A stretch of DNA of 64,000 nt from Mactromeris polynyma (GCA_032209605.1 JASFXZ010000016.1:15128001-15192000), one strand, 5' to 3'; counted from the first letter of the stretch, positions 24,778 through 36,304 are shown. Numbers and translations are program-made. The notes: generated from the sequence alone by a model not told the origin.

Positions 24778-25789
24778 TGAAATAATACAAAAGAAAGACA
24801 AATGAAATAATACAAAAAGCAGATAAAGTAGTTATTACATTAACACACCTTGATATAGAACAAACTTGCACATTTTATTTTTCGAAGGCATGAATCGTAA
24901 TGGATGTTTTAATTCAATATACAAAAACATTTTGTATTTCGTTCTCTATATTATTATCGTTTCAATTTTATAGGACCAACAGACGTGATTCAATGTTTCA
25001 ATATGCAGTCCAATTCATTACATCCAGACAGCCTCGATACAAATTCAAATTGGCTATCGAGTACCAAATGTTATATGTACATATACAATATAAATTATAG
25101 TACTGACACTAACTAGACAGAATTATCATTTTAATAAAATATGAACAGTTTGTGTAAATGTATACACTGTATATTCAGTGCAACCTACCAGTGTATTGGT
25201 TTGAGAAATATCTCTGTCCAGTACATGTGACTATTATTAACAGAAACGGATACTGATACCAACTGTATTCTAACCATTATTTTCAATGTTTCATTTCATA
25301 AAAAAGTTAGGAAGAAGATATATCATACATATGCCTATAATTTCTCGTCATGTTCAATAGCATTTACATAAAATGTATTTCATAAAACAGAAGATGTCCT
25401 CAGTCCTCTGTCATCATGACAGTAATGTTTATCTTCTGGTCAAACAAGGCAGTTTGTAACAAATGTCCAATAATGATATACACATCTAGATAGAGCGATA
25501 GATTCATGTCAACATAAAATGTACACTTTACATGGCAGTATAAAGTTAAGACATATATATGTAACAACAATATGTAAGAATCGATAACGCCATATCAATC
25601 AACATTGTATGTTAAGGATACCACAACAAAGAGTTCAAGTAAAAGTTCTTATTTCTATTGAGGTCCTTAATACATAGTGTTGTGTGACAATAGGAAGAAT
25701 CTTAAGCTATGTATTAAGTGATCACAGTCAGTTTATCAAAGAAGACATTGAGTTACTTAGATTATAAACAAATAGATAAAATGATAAAA

Positions 25790-26833
25790 CAATGAACCAA
25801 TAAGTTATCCCCGACAGCTTTTATCGAGCTTAAAATGTTTTGTTTTAACTTTGCATTTTAAAGCAAAAATACTTTTGTCATCCCTTACATCTTGTGGAAA
25901 CTGTTCTAAAGACCTTTGACATTCTTACATTCTGACATTAAATTATTTGTTCCACCAGGGGTAATATCAGTCTTAACTCTGAACCTGGTAGGATAATTGT
26001 TGATTCAACGGATGGGGGGGGGGGGTAAATTGATCCATTAAATAAGAAGGGGAAAAGTTGGGTATGGATTTTATATACATGCCATTGATTCATTCTTCTT
26101 TCTACTGGTACCATTTTATTCTCTAAATCGTGTGGTTACTGTTAAACCAGGCTGATGATGCATAGTCAAAGTGGCATTGAACATGGGGAGAGACAAGAAG
26201 TGTCTTTGATTGCATAGCGATGAATTCACATTTACGATACTGGAATATTAACCTTGCATTTTACTTTTTCAATAGCAGACGTTGCCATAGACTCAAATTA
26301 CAAATTATGATCAATGGTAACTCCAAGATATTTAACTGAAGTTGTTGATTCAATAGATTAGCCGTTACAGTTTATATCAAGTTTTGACTGGGATTTAACC
26401 GATGTTGGGATCCAAAGAGAATCGACGCAGTCTTCCCAAGATGTAAGGGAAGTTTATTACATATAAGCCACTTACTAACACTGCTCAGTTCATTATTTAA
26501 ACTAATTTCGATGTCGAATTTACTTTTACCAGGCACAAGCATTAAATTAATTGCTGTATCATCTGCATAAAGTAGTAATTTATTTCTGACAACAGCAGAC
26601 ACATCATTTACCAAGATTAGAAAAAGCAATGGCCCTAAACTAGACACGTGGGGCACACGGCAATATACAGTAGCTGATGATGAATATATACCTATCAGAC
26701 AAATAAGAAGTAAACCATCTGACGGACGTTTCAGTGAGATCCTTTGCCTGGAGTTTCATCAATAAAATTGAGTGGTTTACTGTATCAAAGCCTTCTGAAG
26801 ACCATCGGACTATGCCAACAAACCTCACATTGT
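25790..26833 (-). pseudogene. LINE reverse-transcriptase fragment, 3' end, frameshifted
   Basis: Two minus-strand frames carry non-LTR reverse transcriptase: SSEGFDTVNHSILLMKLQA (26,640-26,828) and SLGPLLFLILVNDVSAVV then LLLYADDTA (26,372-26,656), with the YADD catalytic box. Below 26,372 a further frame reads TTSVKYLGVTID followed by broken C-terminal sequence. Stops and frameshifts make it dead. It interrupts the 843-bp array and looks like a 5'-truncated copy. Confidence 0.8.
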
Positions 26834-28315
26834 CAATGTTTCAGAATAATAAATCACGCAGTAAAACTGTAAAAGTCTCTGAAAGTTTGATATATTCTGT
26901 GTTAGATAATGTAAATAATTTTTATAAGAGACAATTTGATGCCCCATTGATACATCAATTTAGTTTAGGTCATCTGCTATTAAGAATATTTTAATTTTGA
27001 AAGGAAATTTTCTTAAATGCTATATGCATAAATGTAAAAAACAACAACATTTTCTTTGAATTTCTTGTAGCTGTTTCTTACATTACTTTAATATATATAT
27101 CTGATTAGTACAAAGATGCTTTCCTAAACAATAAATATTACAAATGAGAAGTGTAATGTTAATTTTCCATTTACTGGTCATTTTGGTACGGCGAACGTTT
27201 TCAGGAAGGAAGTTTCCAAAGAAAAAAGGTCATTACTTTTACTTAATAAATCAGGCATGATTCGTAATGGCGGTAATCATGCAATGCACACACATATTTT
27301 GTACTTCGCTGTCGATTTTGTTTTTTTCGAAGACCAACGGACATGATTGGTAAAGACGTTAAATTCATTGCGATGGGAACATCAGACCATAAGCTAAAAG
27401 GCACTGTTCCATTATGTTTATATGGTTCAATTTGTCATTCAATTCATTATATCCAGATAGCCCCGGTACAAGATCAAATTTCCTACTAAAATATCTAATA
27501 ACAGATGTACACGAATTTAAAAAACGGCTTCAAATGTATTCAATGCATGATACAAATAACTTTCATCATTATTCTGCTTCATGTCACTGATTTGCATTGT
27601 TTCTAATCGAAGTAGAAATGTATATAAATTTACACTTACTACTTGTGTAATACATTATATACGTAATACTTCTTTCTTACGTATCAGCATCTACTTGGTT
27701 TCACACCCATGTAATACAATAAGACATATTTCGGTTCATGCAGAAAAATGGAGTCACATCCAGTGATGAACTTACTTTATCACTAGTGTTCAAGAAACAG
27801 TAAACAGAGATTGGATTAAATTTACAACCGGAATTGGTCCGAACCAAATGCATTTATGTCCAATTGGTTCCATTTAATCAAAAAAGCTTCGAAACAACAT
27901 TCTAAAATAGGCAATAATATCTTCTCGTGTTTGAAGTATATCAATTCACACTTACAGTTTGAATGATTATATTATATTTCCATCATTACCTCAACCTTTT
28001 AAATACTATATAGTGCAACATATTTACTTATATGTAGTCGCAATTCGGCTTTTAAATGAGAATATATTTTCATATAAAGTGGTGTCATGTTCAGTGATTA
28101 GCATACTTTATACTTGGCATTAAAGGAAATGGAAACCCGGCATTGATAAACGGATCACTGAAATATAATTTGTTGTAAGAAGATGAATCGGTCGATCCGG
28201 AAATACCGTATATATAATGCGAGTTCAGTTATACTACAACTCGTCAGGATAAATACGTGATAACACCTTTGTGAAATGCATTTTGCTATTGTCCATAATT
28301 CAATGCTTGAAAAGA
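26834..28315. other. Diverged remnants of the 843-bp repeat and AT-rich sequence
   Basis: tcaatgtttcagaataataa at 26,834, aggcatgattcgtaatggcg at 27,254 and agaccaacggacatgattgg at 27,331 are recognisable unit pieces. No 9-nt slot survives. No exon was convincing in 27.5-28.3 kb. Confidence 0.6.
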
Positions 28316-28467
28316 AACCGAACATATCCATAGGTGAAATGCATTTGGTTATGGTAATTACGCCAAATATGATAATGTTCAATAAATGAAAATTACAGGA
28401 TTGAGTATTATATTACCATAAGTGGAAACGGTAATTTAAATGCTAAAATATTAAGTACGCCACGTAC

Positions 28468-28487
28468 TGTTTGTCTTTGGCAACTTC
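28468..28487 (-). pseudogene. Truncated 20-nt remnant of the EVAKDKQ exon
   Basis: Acceptor TTTCAG and donor GTACGTG both survive, but 43 nt of the interior present in exons 12 and 15 are deleted. What remains encodes EVAKDK plus two bases. At 20 nt it would break the frame, so it is probably skipped or dead. It is the last recognisable coiled-coil exon. Confidence 0.55.
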
Positions 28488-28680
28488 CTGAAATATAACT
28501 TACACATTCATATAATCAAGCCACTGATTGCGAGAAGGAGTAATGCAAGTAATGCCAAATACACAATGACACACTCTTGTTGGAAAGACACTTGTTTTCT
28601 GTACATTTTATTTGATGCATGGTATGTATTTCATACATCGCAAGTCAAGTTTATGTTACCAAATCATTTATTTAGTTAGA

Positions 28681-29174
28681 CCGTTAAACTTCGATAACTC
28701 GAGAACGCTGGGGTCCATCCGAAAAGCTCGAGTTACCCGATATTTCGAGTGACACAGAGTTTCCATCACGTCCTTTTAGTGTTTTTTTATGAAATGCCTT
28801 ATTTTCTGATTTTTTCACTGTTTTTCACACTTATACCAGTTGTGTCAAATTGGTTTCATAGTATCATATCTCTATTCACTACATTTCCTCATTAAAATAA
28901 AAGTCAAGTGAAATTCTTAATTAGAGTGTGTTTGTTTGAAGCTCCCATTTCAACGATGTGTGAAAATGTGTCCTCGAGTTACCAGTTAGCTATTGTGTAT
29001 CGTTTGTATACTGGGGACCGGCAAAGAGCTCGAGCTTTCGACTTATTTCTGCATGAGTTATCGGCGGTATATTTTATATGAAAATAGAAGAAATAAAGTC
29101 CGGGACTCTGCCATTTCCTCGACAAATCATGACTTCTCGAGTTGTCGCCTGCTCGAGTTATCGAAGTTTAACTG
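28681..29174. mobile_element. MITE with CRGTTAAACTTCGATAACTC termini, copy 1
   Basis: The ends are inverted: ccgttaaacttcgataactc on the left and the reverse complement, ending aagtttaactg, on the right. A TA follows the right end. The element is about 494 bp with no convincing transposase ORF. The termini and TA flanks suggest a Tc1/mariner/pogo-type non-autonomous element. Confidence 0.7.
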
Positions 29175-29261
29175 TAGTATCATATACTAAATTAGACATG
29201 TATGTATATATTGTACCATTTGATGTGTGCATTTTTACATATAGATGTATATCATTTTACA

Positions 29262-29532
29262 GCCCATCTGGCTAGCTAAGTTGGTTGAACACTAAATTGT
29301 CAGCAGACAGATCCTGATTCGATATCCGGTTGGGCCAGGTCATCTTTCACGGGATATTTTTTTACGGTCATGTCCTACACATGTGAAAAATATTTCATTT
29401 GCTACAAAAAGACCAAATTAGTACCGGTTGAAATTCCGAGACAACTGGTCAGGTAAACTGGTCGCTGTATATGACTGAATCAAATGTTGGAAAAATGCTG
29501 CGTAATACCCGATGAAAGGAAACAAACAAACG
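29262..29532 (+). mobile_element. tRNA-derived SINE, copy 1
   Basis: The first 73 bp look like a tRNA: gcccatctgg at the 5' end can pair with the gttgggc near 29,330, with an A-box-like tggctagctaagttgg and a B-box-like gattcgatatcc. A non-tRNA body follows and ends in aaacaaacaaacgaag. The 3' end resembles mollusc SINE tails. Confidence 0.65.
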
Positions 29533-29627
29533 AAGTATCAATTTACATTTATATCTCAACTAAGTTGTTTTGCAGGACATTGTTACCACTTCAAGTTACA
29601 AAAACTACTTAGCTCAGTATCACATAC

Positions 29628-29690
29628 CTGATATTTGTTCTGAAGTGCGCTTACTTCTTCTGTCAATGACTGTTTGTCTTTTTCAAATCT
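29628..29690 (-). CDS. Copy B coiled-coil exon 17 (63 nt, phase 0-0)
   Basis: TTGCAG/GTATGT borders; 21 residues starting RFEKDKQSLTEEVSALQ. Its last residues (NKYQ) differ from exons 11 and 14 (NSNQ). Confidence 0.73.
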
Positions 29691-30108
29691 CTGCAAGATA
29701 ATTACCCGAAAATACAATATTTCTATCTGAACTAGATGGTTATTTATATTTGTTAATCATACTGGTTCAATATTGCAGTTATATGACCTGTATATAACGT
29801 CATGCAATTATTCATAATCTAATATTTACAGATCTTTAGTTGGGAATTTAAATCAGAGTTGGTGTGGTATTCATACATGGACATTATGGATAAGGCCGAA
29901 ATTGTAATTGCGCGTAATTGTCAATAGCTTTTAAGTTGTATTACTAATAACTTAGTAAATTGATGTGCATATGTTGGAAATGAATAACCACATAGCGATT
30001 AATAAATGAATAATATAAGATTGCGTTTATATTTTGAAAGGTGGAAAGGGTCATTTACAATTTACCACATCAAGTATTAAATGTTACAATATTATATACA
30101 TCACGTAC

Positions 30109-30150
30109 TTGATTGTCGGCTTTTAGAGTACATATTTCTTTGGCAAATTT
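30109..30150 (-). CDS. Copy B coiled-coil exon 16 (42 nt, phase 0-0)
   Basis: TTTCAG/GTACGT borders; 14 residues, KFAKEICTLKADNQ, identical to exon 13. Confidence 0.72.
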
Positions 30151-30609
30151 CTGAAATATAAATGGCACATTGATATACTCAGGACACCTGTTTGAAAGTT
30201 AGAAGTAGAAGTTCGAGGGAGGCTACATTCACGATGGCACACTTTTGTTACAATGAGATATGTTTCTCGTGAATTTTAAATTTTAATTTCCTTTTATCAC
30301 CATTCTGCTTCATGAGACGATTTATTGATTAAGCTATCGTATCATATTTTAAATAAGAATGTTCATACCATTTACCAGTTGATGTATGCATGATTTACAT
30401 ATATCTGTTGATCAATTAACATTTACTTCTTCGACGAATAAATCATATTTGCATATAAACCGAATATATCCATAGGTAAAATGCATTTGGTTATTGTAAG
30501 TACGTCAAATATGATAATGTTCAATAAATGAAAATTACAGGATTAAGTATTATATTTCAATTAGTGGAAACGGTAATTTAAATGCTAAAACATTAAGTAC
30601 GCCACGTAC

Positions 30610-30672
30610 TTGATTGTTGGCTTTTAAGACGCATACGTCTTGCTCCAAGGATTGTTTGTCTTTGGCAACTTC
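30610..30672 (-). CDS. Copy B coiled-coil exon 15 (63 nt, phase 0-0)
   Basis: TTTCAG/GTACGT borders; 21 residues starting EVAKDKQSLEQDVCVLK, identical to exon 12. Confidence 0.74.
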
Positions 30673-30865
30673 CTGAAATAAACCTTACACATTCATATAA
30701 TCAAGCCACTGATTGCGAGAAGGAGTAATGCAAGTAATGCCAAATACACAATGACACACTCTTGTTGGAAAGACACTTGTTTTCTGTACATTTAATTTGA
30801 TGGATGGTATGTATTTCATACATCGCAAGTCTATTTCATGTTACCAATTCATTTATTTAGTTATA

Positions 30866-31358
30866 CCGTTAAACTTCGATAACTCGAGAACGCTGGGGTC
30901 CATCCGAAAAGCTCGAGTTACCCGATATTTCGAGTGACTCAGAGTTTCCATCATGTCCTTTTAGTGTTTTTTTATGAAATGCCTTATTTTCTGATTTTTC
31001 ACAGTTTTTCACACTTATACCAGTTGTGTCATATTGGTTTCATAGTATCATATCTCTATTCACTACATTTCCTCATTAAAATAAAAGTCAAGTGAAATTC
31101 TTAATTGGAGTTTGTTTGTTTGAAGCTCCCATTTCAACGATGTGTGAAAATGTGTCCTCGAGTTACCAGTTAGCTATTGTGTATCGTTTGTATACTGGGG
31201 ACCGGCAAAGAGCTCGAGCTTTCGACTTATTTCTGCTTGAGTTATCGGCGGTATATTTTATATGAAATTAGAAGAAATAAAGTCCGGGACTCTGCCATTT
31301 CCTCGACAAATCATGATTTCTCGAGTTGTCGCCTGCTCGAGTTATCGAAGTTAAACTG
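30866..31358. mobile_element. Same MITE family, copy 2
   Basis: It is near-identical to the copy at 28,681, with TA on both sides. It was copied as part of the 2.18-kb unit rather than inserted independently. Confidence 0.7.
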
Positions 31359-31445
31359 TAGTATCATATACTAAAGTAGACATGTATGTATATATTGTAC
31401 CATTTGATGTGTGCATTTTTACATATAGATGTATATCATTTTACA

Positions 31446-31711
31446 GCCCATCTGGCTAGCTATGTTGGTGCACACTAAATTGTCAACAGGCAGATCCTGA
31501 TTCGATATCCGGTTGGCCAGGTCATGTTTCACGGGATATTTTCTACGGTCTTGTCCTATACATGTGAAAAGTATTTCATTTGCTACAAGAAGACCAAATT
31601 AGTACTGGTTGAAATTCCGAGACAACTGGTCAGGTAAACTGGTCGCCGTATATGACTGAATCAAATGTTGGAAAAATGCTGCGTAATACCCGATGAAAAG
31701 AAACAAACAAA
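31446..31711 (+). mobile_element. tRNA-derived SINE, copy 2
   Basis: Near-identical to the copy at 29,262, duplicated with the exon unit. Confidence 0.65.
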
Positions 31712-31808
31712 CGAAGTATCAATTTACATTTATATCTCAACTAGGTTGTTTTGCAGGACATTGTTACCACTTCAAGTTACAAAAACTACTTAGCTCAGTA
31801 TCACATAC

Positions 31809-31871
31809 CTGATTTGAGTTCTTAAGTGCGCATACTTCTTCTGTCAATGACTGTTTGTCTTTTTCAAATCT
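31809..31871 (-). CDS. Copy B coiled-coil exon 14 (63 nt, phase 0-0)
   Basis: TTGCAG/GTATGT borders; 21 residues starting RFEKDKQSLTEEVCALK, identical to exon 11. Confidence 0.74.
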
Positions 31872-32289
31872 CTGCAAGATAATTACCCGAAAATACACTA
31901 TTTCTATCTGAACTAGATAATTATTTATATTTGTTGATCATACTGGCTCAATATTGCAGTTATATAACCTATAAATAACGTCATGCAATTATTCATAATC
32001 TAATATTTACAGATCTTTAGTCGGGCATTTAAATCAGAGTTGGTATGTTATTCATACATGGACATTATGGATAAGGCCGAAATTGTAATTGCGCGTACTT
32101 GTCAATAGCTTTTAAGTTTTATTACTAATTACTTAGTAAATTGATGTGCATATGTTGGAAATGAATAACCACATAGCGATTAATAAATGAATAATATAAG
32201 ATTGCGTTTATATTTTGAAAGGTGGAAAGGGTCATTTACAATTTACCACATCAAGTATTAAATGTTACAATATTATATATATCACGTAC

Positions 32290-32331
32290 TTGATTGTCGG
32301 CTTTTAGAGTACATATTTCTTTGGCAAATTT
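32290..32331 (-). CDS. Copy B coiled-coil exon 13 (42 nt, phase 0-0)
   Basis: TTTCAG/GTACGT borders; 14 residues, KFAKEICTLKADNQ, with the same one-heptad deletion as exon 10. Confidence 0.72.
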
Positions 32332-32791
32332 CTGAAATATAAATGGCACATTGATATACTCAGGACACCTGTTTGAAAGTTAGAAGTAGAAGTTCGAGGG
32401 AGGCTACATTCACGATGGCACACTTTTGTTACAATGAGATATGTTTCTTGTGAATTTTAAATTTTAATTTCCTTCCATCACCATTCTGCTTCATGAGACG
32501 ATTTTATTGATTAAGCTATCTTATCATATTTTAAATAAGAATGTTCATACCATTTACCAGTTGATGTATGCATGATTTACATATATCTGTTGATCAATTA
32601 ACATTTACTTCTTCGACGATTAAATCATTTTTGCATATAAACCGAACATATCCATAGGTAAAATGCATTTGGTTATTGTAAGTACGCCAAATATGATAAT
32701 GTTCAATGAATGAAAATTACAGGATTAAGTATTATATTTCAATTAGTGGAAACGGTAATTTAAATGGTAAAACATTAAGTACGCCACGTAC

Positions 32792-32854
32792 TTGATTGTT
32801 GGCTTTTAAGACGCATACGTCTTGCTCCAAGGATTGTTTGTCTTTGGCAACTTC
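32792..32854 (-). CDS. Copy B coiled-coil exon 12 (63 nt, phase 0-0)
   Basis: TTTCAG/GTACGT borders; 21 residues starting EVAKDKQSLEQDVCVLK. A SINE and a MITE lie in the intron above it. Confidence 0.74.
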
Positions 32855-33057
32855 CTGAAATATAACTTACACATTCATATAATCAAGCCACTGATTGCGA
32901 GAAGGAGTAATGCAAGTAATGCCAAATACACAATGACACACTCTTGTTGGAAAGACACTTGTTTTCTGTACATTTAATTTGATGGATGGTATGTATTTCA
33001 TACATCGCAAGTCTATTTCATGTTACCAATTCATTTATTTAGTTATACCGTTAAACT

Positions 33058-33541
33058 TCGATAACTCGAGAACGCTGGGGTCCATCCGAAAAGCTCGAGT
33101 TACCCGATATTTCGAGTGACCCAGAGTTTCCATCATGTCCTTTTAGTGTTTTTTTTATGAAATGCCTTATTTTCTGATTTTTCACAGTTTTTCACACTTA
33201 TACTAGTTGTGTCATATTGGTTTCATAGTATCATATCACTATTCACTACATTTCCTCATTAAAATAAAAGTCAAGTGAAATTCTTAATAAGAGTTTGTTT
33301 GTTTGAAGCTCCCATTTCAACGATGTGTGAAAATGTGTCCTCGAGTTACCAGTTAGCTATTGTGTATCGTTTGTATACTGGGGACCGGCAAAGAGCTCGA
33401 GCTTTCGACTTATTTTTGCTTGAGTTATCGGCGGTATATTTTATATGAAAATAGAAGAAATAAAGTCCGGGACTCTGCCATTTCCTCGATAAATCATGAC
33501 TTCTCGAGTTGTCGCCTGCTCGAGTTATCGAAGTTTAACTG
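33058..33541. mobile_element. Same MITE family, copy 3
   Basis: It is near-identical to the other two, with TA at both ends and the same position inside its 2.18-kb unit. Confidence 0.7.
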
Positions 33542-33628
33542 TAGTATCATATTCTAAAGTAGACATGTATGTATATATTGTACCATTTGATGTGTGCATT
33601 TTTACATATAGATGTATATCATTTTACA

Positions 33629-33897
33629 GCCCATCTGGCTAGCTAAGTTGGTTGAACACTAAATTGTCAACAGGCAGATCCTGATTCGATATCCGGTTGG
33701 GCCAGGTCATGTTTCACGGGATATTTTCTACGGTCTTGTCCTATACATGTGAAAAGTATTTCATTTGCTACAAGAAGACCAAATTAGTACTGGTTGAAAT
33801 TCCGAGACAACTGGTCAGGTAAACTGGTCGCCGTATATGACTGAATCAAATGTTGGAAAAATGCTGCGTAATACCCGATGAAAGGAAACAAACAAAC
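33629..33897 (+). mobile_element. tRNA-derived SINE, copy 3
   Basis: Near-identical to the other two, duplicated with the exon unit. Confidence 0.65.
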
Positions 33898-33993
33898 GAA
33901 GTATCAATTTACATTTATATCTCAACTAGGTTGTTTTGCAGGACATTGTTACCACTTCAAGTTACAAAAACTACTTAGCTCAGTATCACATAC

Positions 33994-34056
33994 CTGATTT
34001 GAGTTCTTAAGTGCGCATACTTCTTCTGTCAATGACTGTTTGTCTTTTTCAAATCT
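33994..34056 (-). CDS. Copy B coiled-coil exon 11 (63 nt, phase 0-0)
   Basis: TTGCAG/GTATGT borders; 21 residues starting RFEKDKQSLTEEVCALK. It belongs to the third 2.18-kb unit. Confidence 0.74.
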
Positions 34057-34474
34057 CTGCAAGATAATTACCCGAAAATACAATATTTCTATCTGAACTA
34101 GATGGTTATTTATATTTGTTAATCATACTGGCTCAATATTGCAGTTATATGACCTGTATATAACGTCATGCAATTATTCATACTCTAATATTTACAGATC
34201 TTTAGTCGGGAATTAAAATCAGAGTTGGTATGTTATTCATACATGGACATTATGGATAAGGCCGAAATTGTAATTGCGCGTAATTGTCAATAGCTTTTAA
34301 GTTTTATTACTAATAACTTGGTAAATTGATGTGCATATCTTGGAAATGAATAACCACATAGCGATTAATAAATGAATAATATAAGATTGCGTTTATATTT
34401 TAAAAGGTGGAAAGGGTCATTTACAATTTACCAAATCAAGTATTAAATGTTACAATATTAAGTACACCACGTAC

Positions 34475-34516
34475 TTGGTTGTCGGCTTTTAGAGAACATA
34501 TTTCTTTGGCATATTT
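34475..34516 (-). CDS. Copy B coiled-coil exon 10 (42 nt, phase 0-0)
   Basis: TTTCAG/GTACGT borders; 14 residues, KYAKEICSLKADNQ. Compared with its 63-nt relatives it lacks exactly 21 nt, i.e. one heptad, so frame and coiled-coil register are kept. Confidence 0.72.
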
Positions 34517-34885
34517 CTGAAATATAAATAGCACATTGATATACTCAGGTCATCTGTCTGAAAGTTAGAAGTAGAAGTTCGAGGGAGGCTAAATTCACGA
34601 TGGCACAAATTTATTGCAATGAGATATGTTTCTTGTGAATGTTAAATTTCCTTTCATCACCATTCTGTTTCATGAGACGATTTTATTGATTAAGCTATCT
34701 TATCATATTCTAAATCAGAATCATTTACCAGTTGATGTATGCATGATTTACATATATCTGTTGATCAATTAACATTTATTTCTCGACGATTAAATCATAT
34801 TTGCATATTTACATAATTTCTCATGCGATATGAAATTTTCAATTGATCTACTTAACCACTCGAATGTTACCAAGCTTTTACTTAC

Positions 34886-34948
34886 CTGATTGGTGTCTTT
34901 AAGGGCAATAACTTCTTCTGTCAATGCCTGTTTGTCATTTACCGCTTT
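34886..34948 (-). CDS. Copy B coiled-coil exon 9 (63 nt, phase 0-0)
   Basis: CTTTCAG/GTAAGT borders; 21 residues starting KAVNDKQALTEEVIALK. Confidence 0.73.
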
Positions 34949-35394
34949 CTGAAAGATATGTACCCGAAATTGCAACATTTCTATCTGAACTAGATGGTTA
35001 TTTACATGTGTTTACTATACTGGCATGATACTGCAATTATATAACTAGAATATAACGTCATGCCATAAATCATAATCTAATATTTACAGATCTTTAGTCG
35101 AGAATTATGCTCTTCATTTATTGGAGGATATAAAGAATATATATGATATTGATACATGGATATTGATATTATGGATATTGCTCAAATTGTATAGCGCGTA
35201 ATGGTCAATAGCTTTTAAGATTTACTAACTGACAAGTTAGCAAAGAAATGTGCATATGTTGGAAATCAATTATCACGTAGCGTTTAATATATGAATAATA
35301 CAAGATTGAGTTTATATTTAAAAAAAATGGAAACGGTCATTTACAATTTACATCATCAAGTTATAATCGTTGCAATATCAACTACACCACGTAC

Positions 35395-35457
35395 TTGATT
35401 TTCAGCTTTTAGAGTACATATTTCTTGCTCCAAGTATTGTTTTACTTTGGCAACTTT
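35395..35457 (-). CDS. Copy B coiled-coil exon 8 (63 nt, phase 0-0)
   Basis: TTTTAG acceptor (TAG rather than CAG) and GTACGT donor; 21 residues starting KVAKVKQYLEQEICTLK, homologous to exon 6. Confidence 0.7.
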
Positions 35458-35841
35458 CTAAAATATAAATGACATATTCATAAACCCATGACATTTGTTT
35501 TAAAACTTAGAAGGTTTTGTTCAAGGAAGGACAAATACACAATGGCACAATCCTGTTGGAATGACACATGTTTTCTGTGCATTAGAATGTTTTGATGGAG
35601 GTTATGCATTCCTTACATCGTTATACTGTTTCTGTAACCAATTAATGCATTTAGCTTTATTATCACATACTAAAGTAGACATTATTGTATACGTATATAT
35701 TGTACAATTTAGATGTATATCAATTTACTTCTTCGACGATTAAATCGTATTTGCATATTTACCTCATTTCTCGTGCGATTTTAAATTATCAATTAATCAA
35801 TGTCTATTTAACCACTCGAAGTTTACCAAGCGTTCACATAC

Positions 35842-35904
35842 CTGATTGGTGTCTTTTAGCGCAATAACTTCTTCTGTCAATGTATGTTTGTCTGTTGTCA
35901 TACT
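35842..35904 (-). CDS. Copy B coiled-coil exon 7 (63 nt, phase 0-0)
   Basis: CTTTCAG/GTATGT borders; 21 residues starting SMTTDKHTLTEEVIALK. It is homologous to exon 5, from a tandem unit of about 0.93 kb. Confidence 0.73.
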
Positions 35905-36304
35905 CTGAAAGATAATTAACCGAAATTGCAACATTTCTACCTGAACTAGATGGCCATTTACACGTGCTTACTATTCTTGCATGGTACTGCAATTATATAC
36001 ATAGAATATAACGTTATGCCATAAATTATAATCTAATATTATACAGATCTGTAGTCAGGAATTTAAATTGGAGTTGGTACGTTAATGATACAGGGATATG
36101 GACATTATGGATATTGCCCATATTTTATTGCATGTAATGGTCAATAGTTTTTAAATTAATGTGCATATATGGTAAATTACTTGCCACACAGCGATTAATA
36201 AATGAATAATACAGGAGTGAGTATATATTTCAAGAAGTGGAAACATTCATTTACAATTTACCACATCAAGTAATAAATGTTACAATATTAAGTTCACCAC
36301 GCAC

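Larger units (their letters stand above)
19391..25400 (-). repeat. Tandem array of about 843-bp units, each with a splice-bounded 9-nt slot
   Basis: The landmark ggcatgaatcgtaatgg recurs near 19,853, 20,701, 21,541, 22,389, 23,238, 24,082 and 24,890 (spacing about 809-849). Units 3-4 (21.3-22.6 kb) and 6-7 (23.9-25.1 kb) are near-identical, giving a higher-order repeat of about 2.5 kb; unit 6 has a deletion of about 40 bp near 24,531. The last unit is broken at 25,394 by unrelated sequence containing a LINE fragment, and a remnant resumes at 26,834. On the minus strand every unit has a polypyrimidine-rich TATTATTTCAG and a GTAAGTATC about 9 nt apart. The short ORFs found in units simply repeat with the DNA. 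Confidence 0.9.
28316..34795 (-). repeat. 2.18-kb tandem triplication carrying three coiled-coil exons per unit
   Basis: Units begin at about 28,316, 30,458 and 32,638, marked by the shared motif aaaccgaacatatccatagg. Each holds, from low to high coordinate, an EVAKDKQ exon, a TA-flanked MITE, a tRNA-SINE, an RFEKDKQ exon and a 42-nt KFAKEIC-type exon. The units are near-identical, so the duplication is recent and came after the SINE and MITE insertions. An older array of two-exon units of about 0.93 kb lies at 34.8-36.9 kb. Confidence 0.85.

Noticed and set aside
19866..25100. Conserved 60-66 residue plus-strand ORFs repeating in several units (MDVLIQYTKT...)
   Set aside because: They recur because the DNA repeats. 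Several units break the frame and there is no start context or family match.
28993..33557. 65-residue ORF (MCIVCILGTG...) repeated three times
   Set aside because: It lies inside the MITE and was copied with the 2.18-kb unit; no protein family or splice support.
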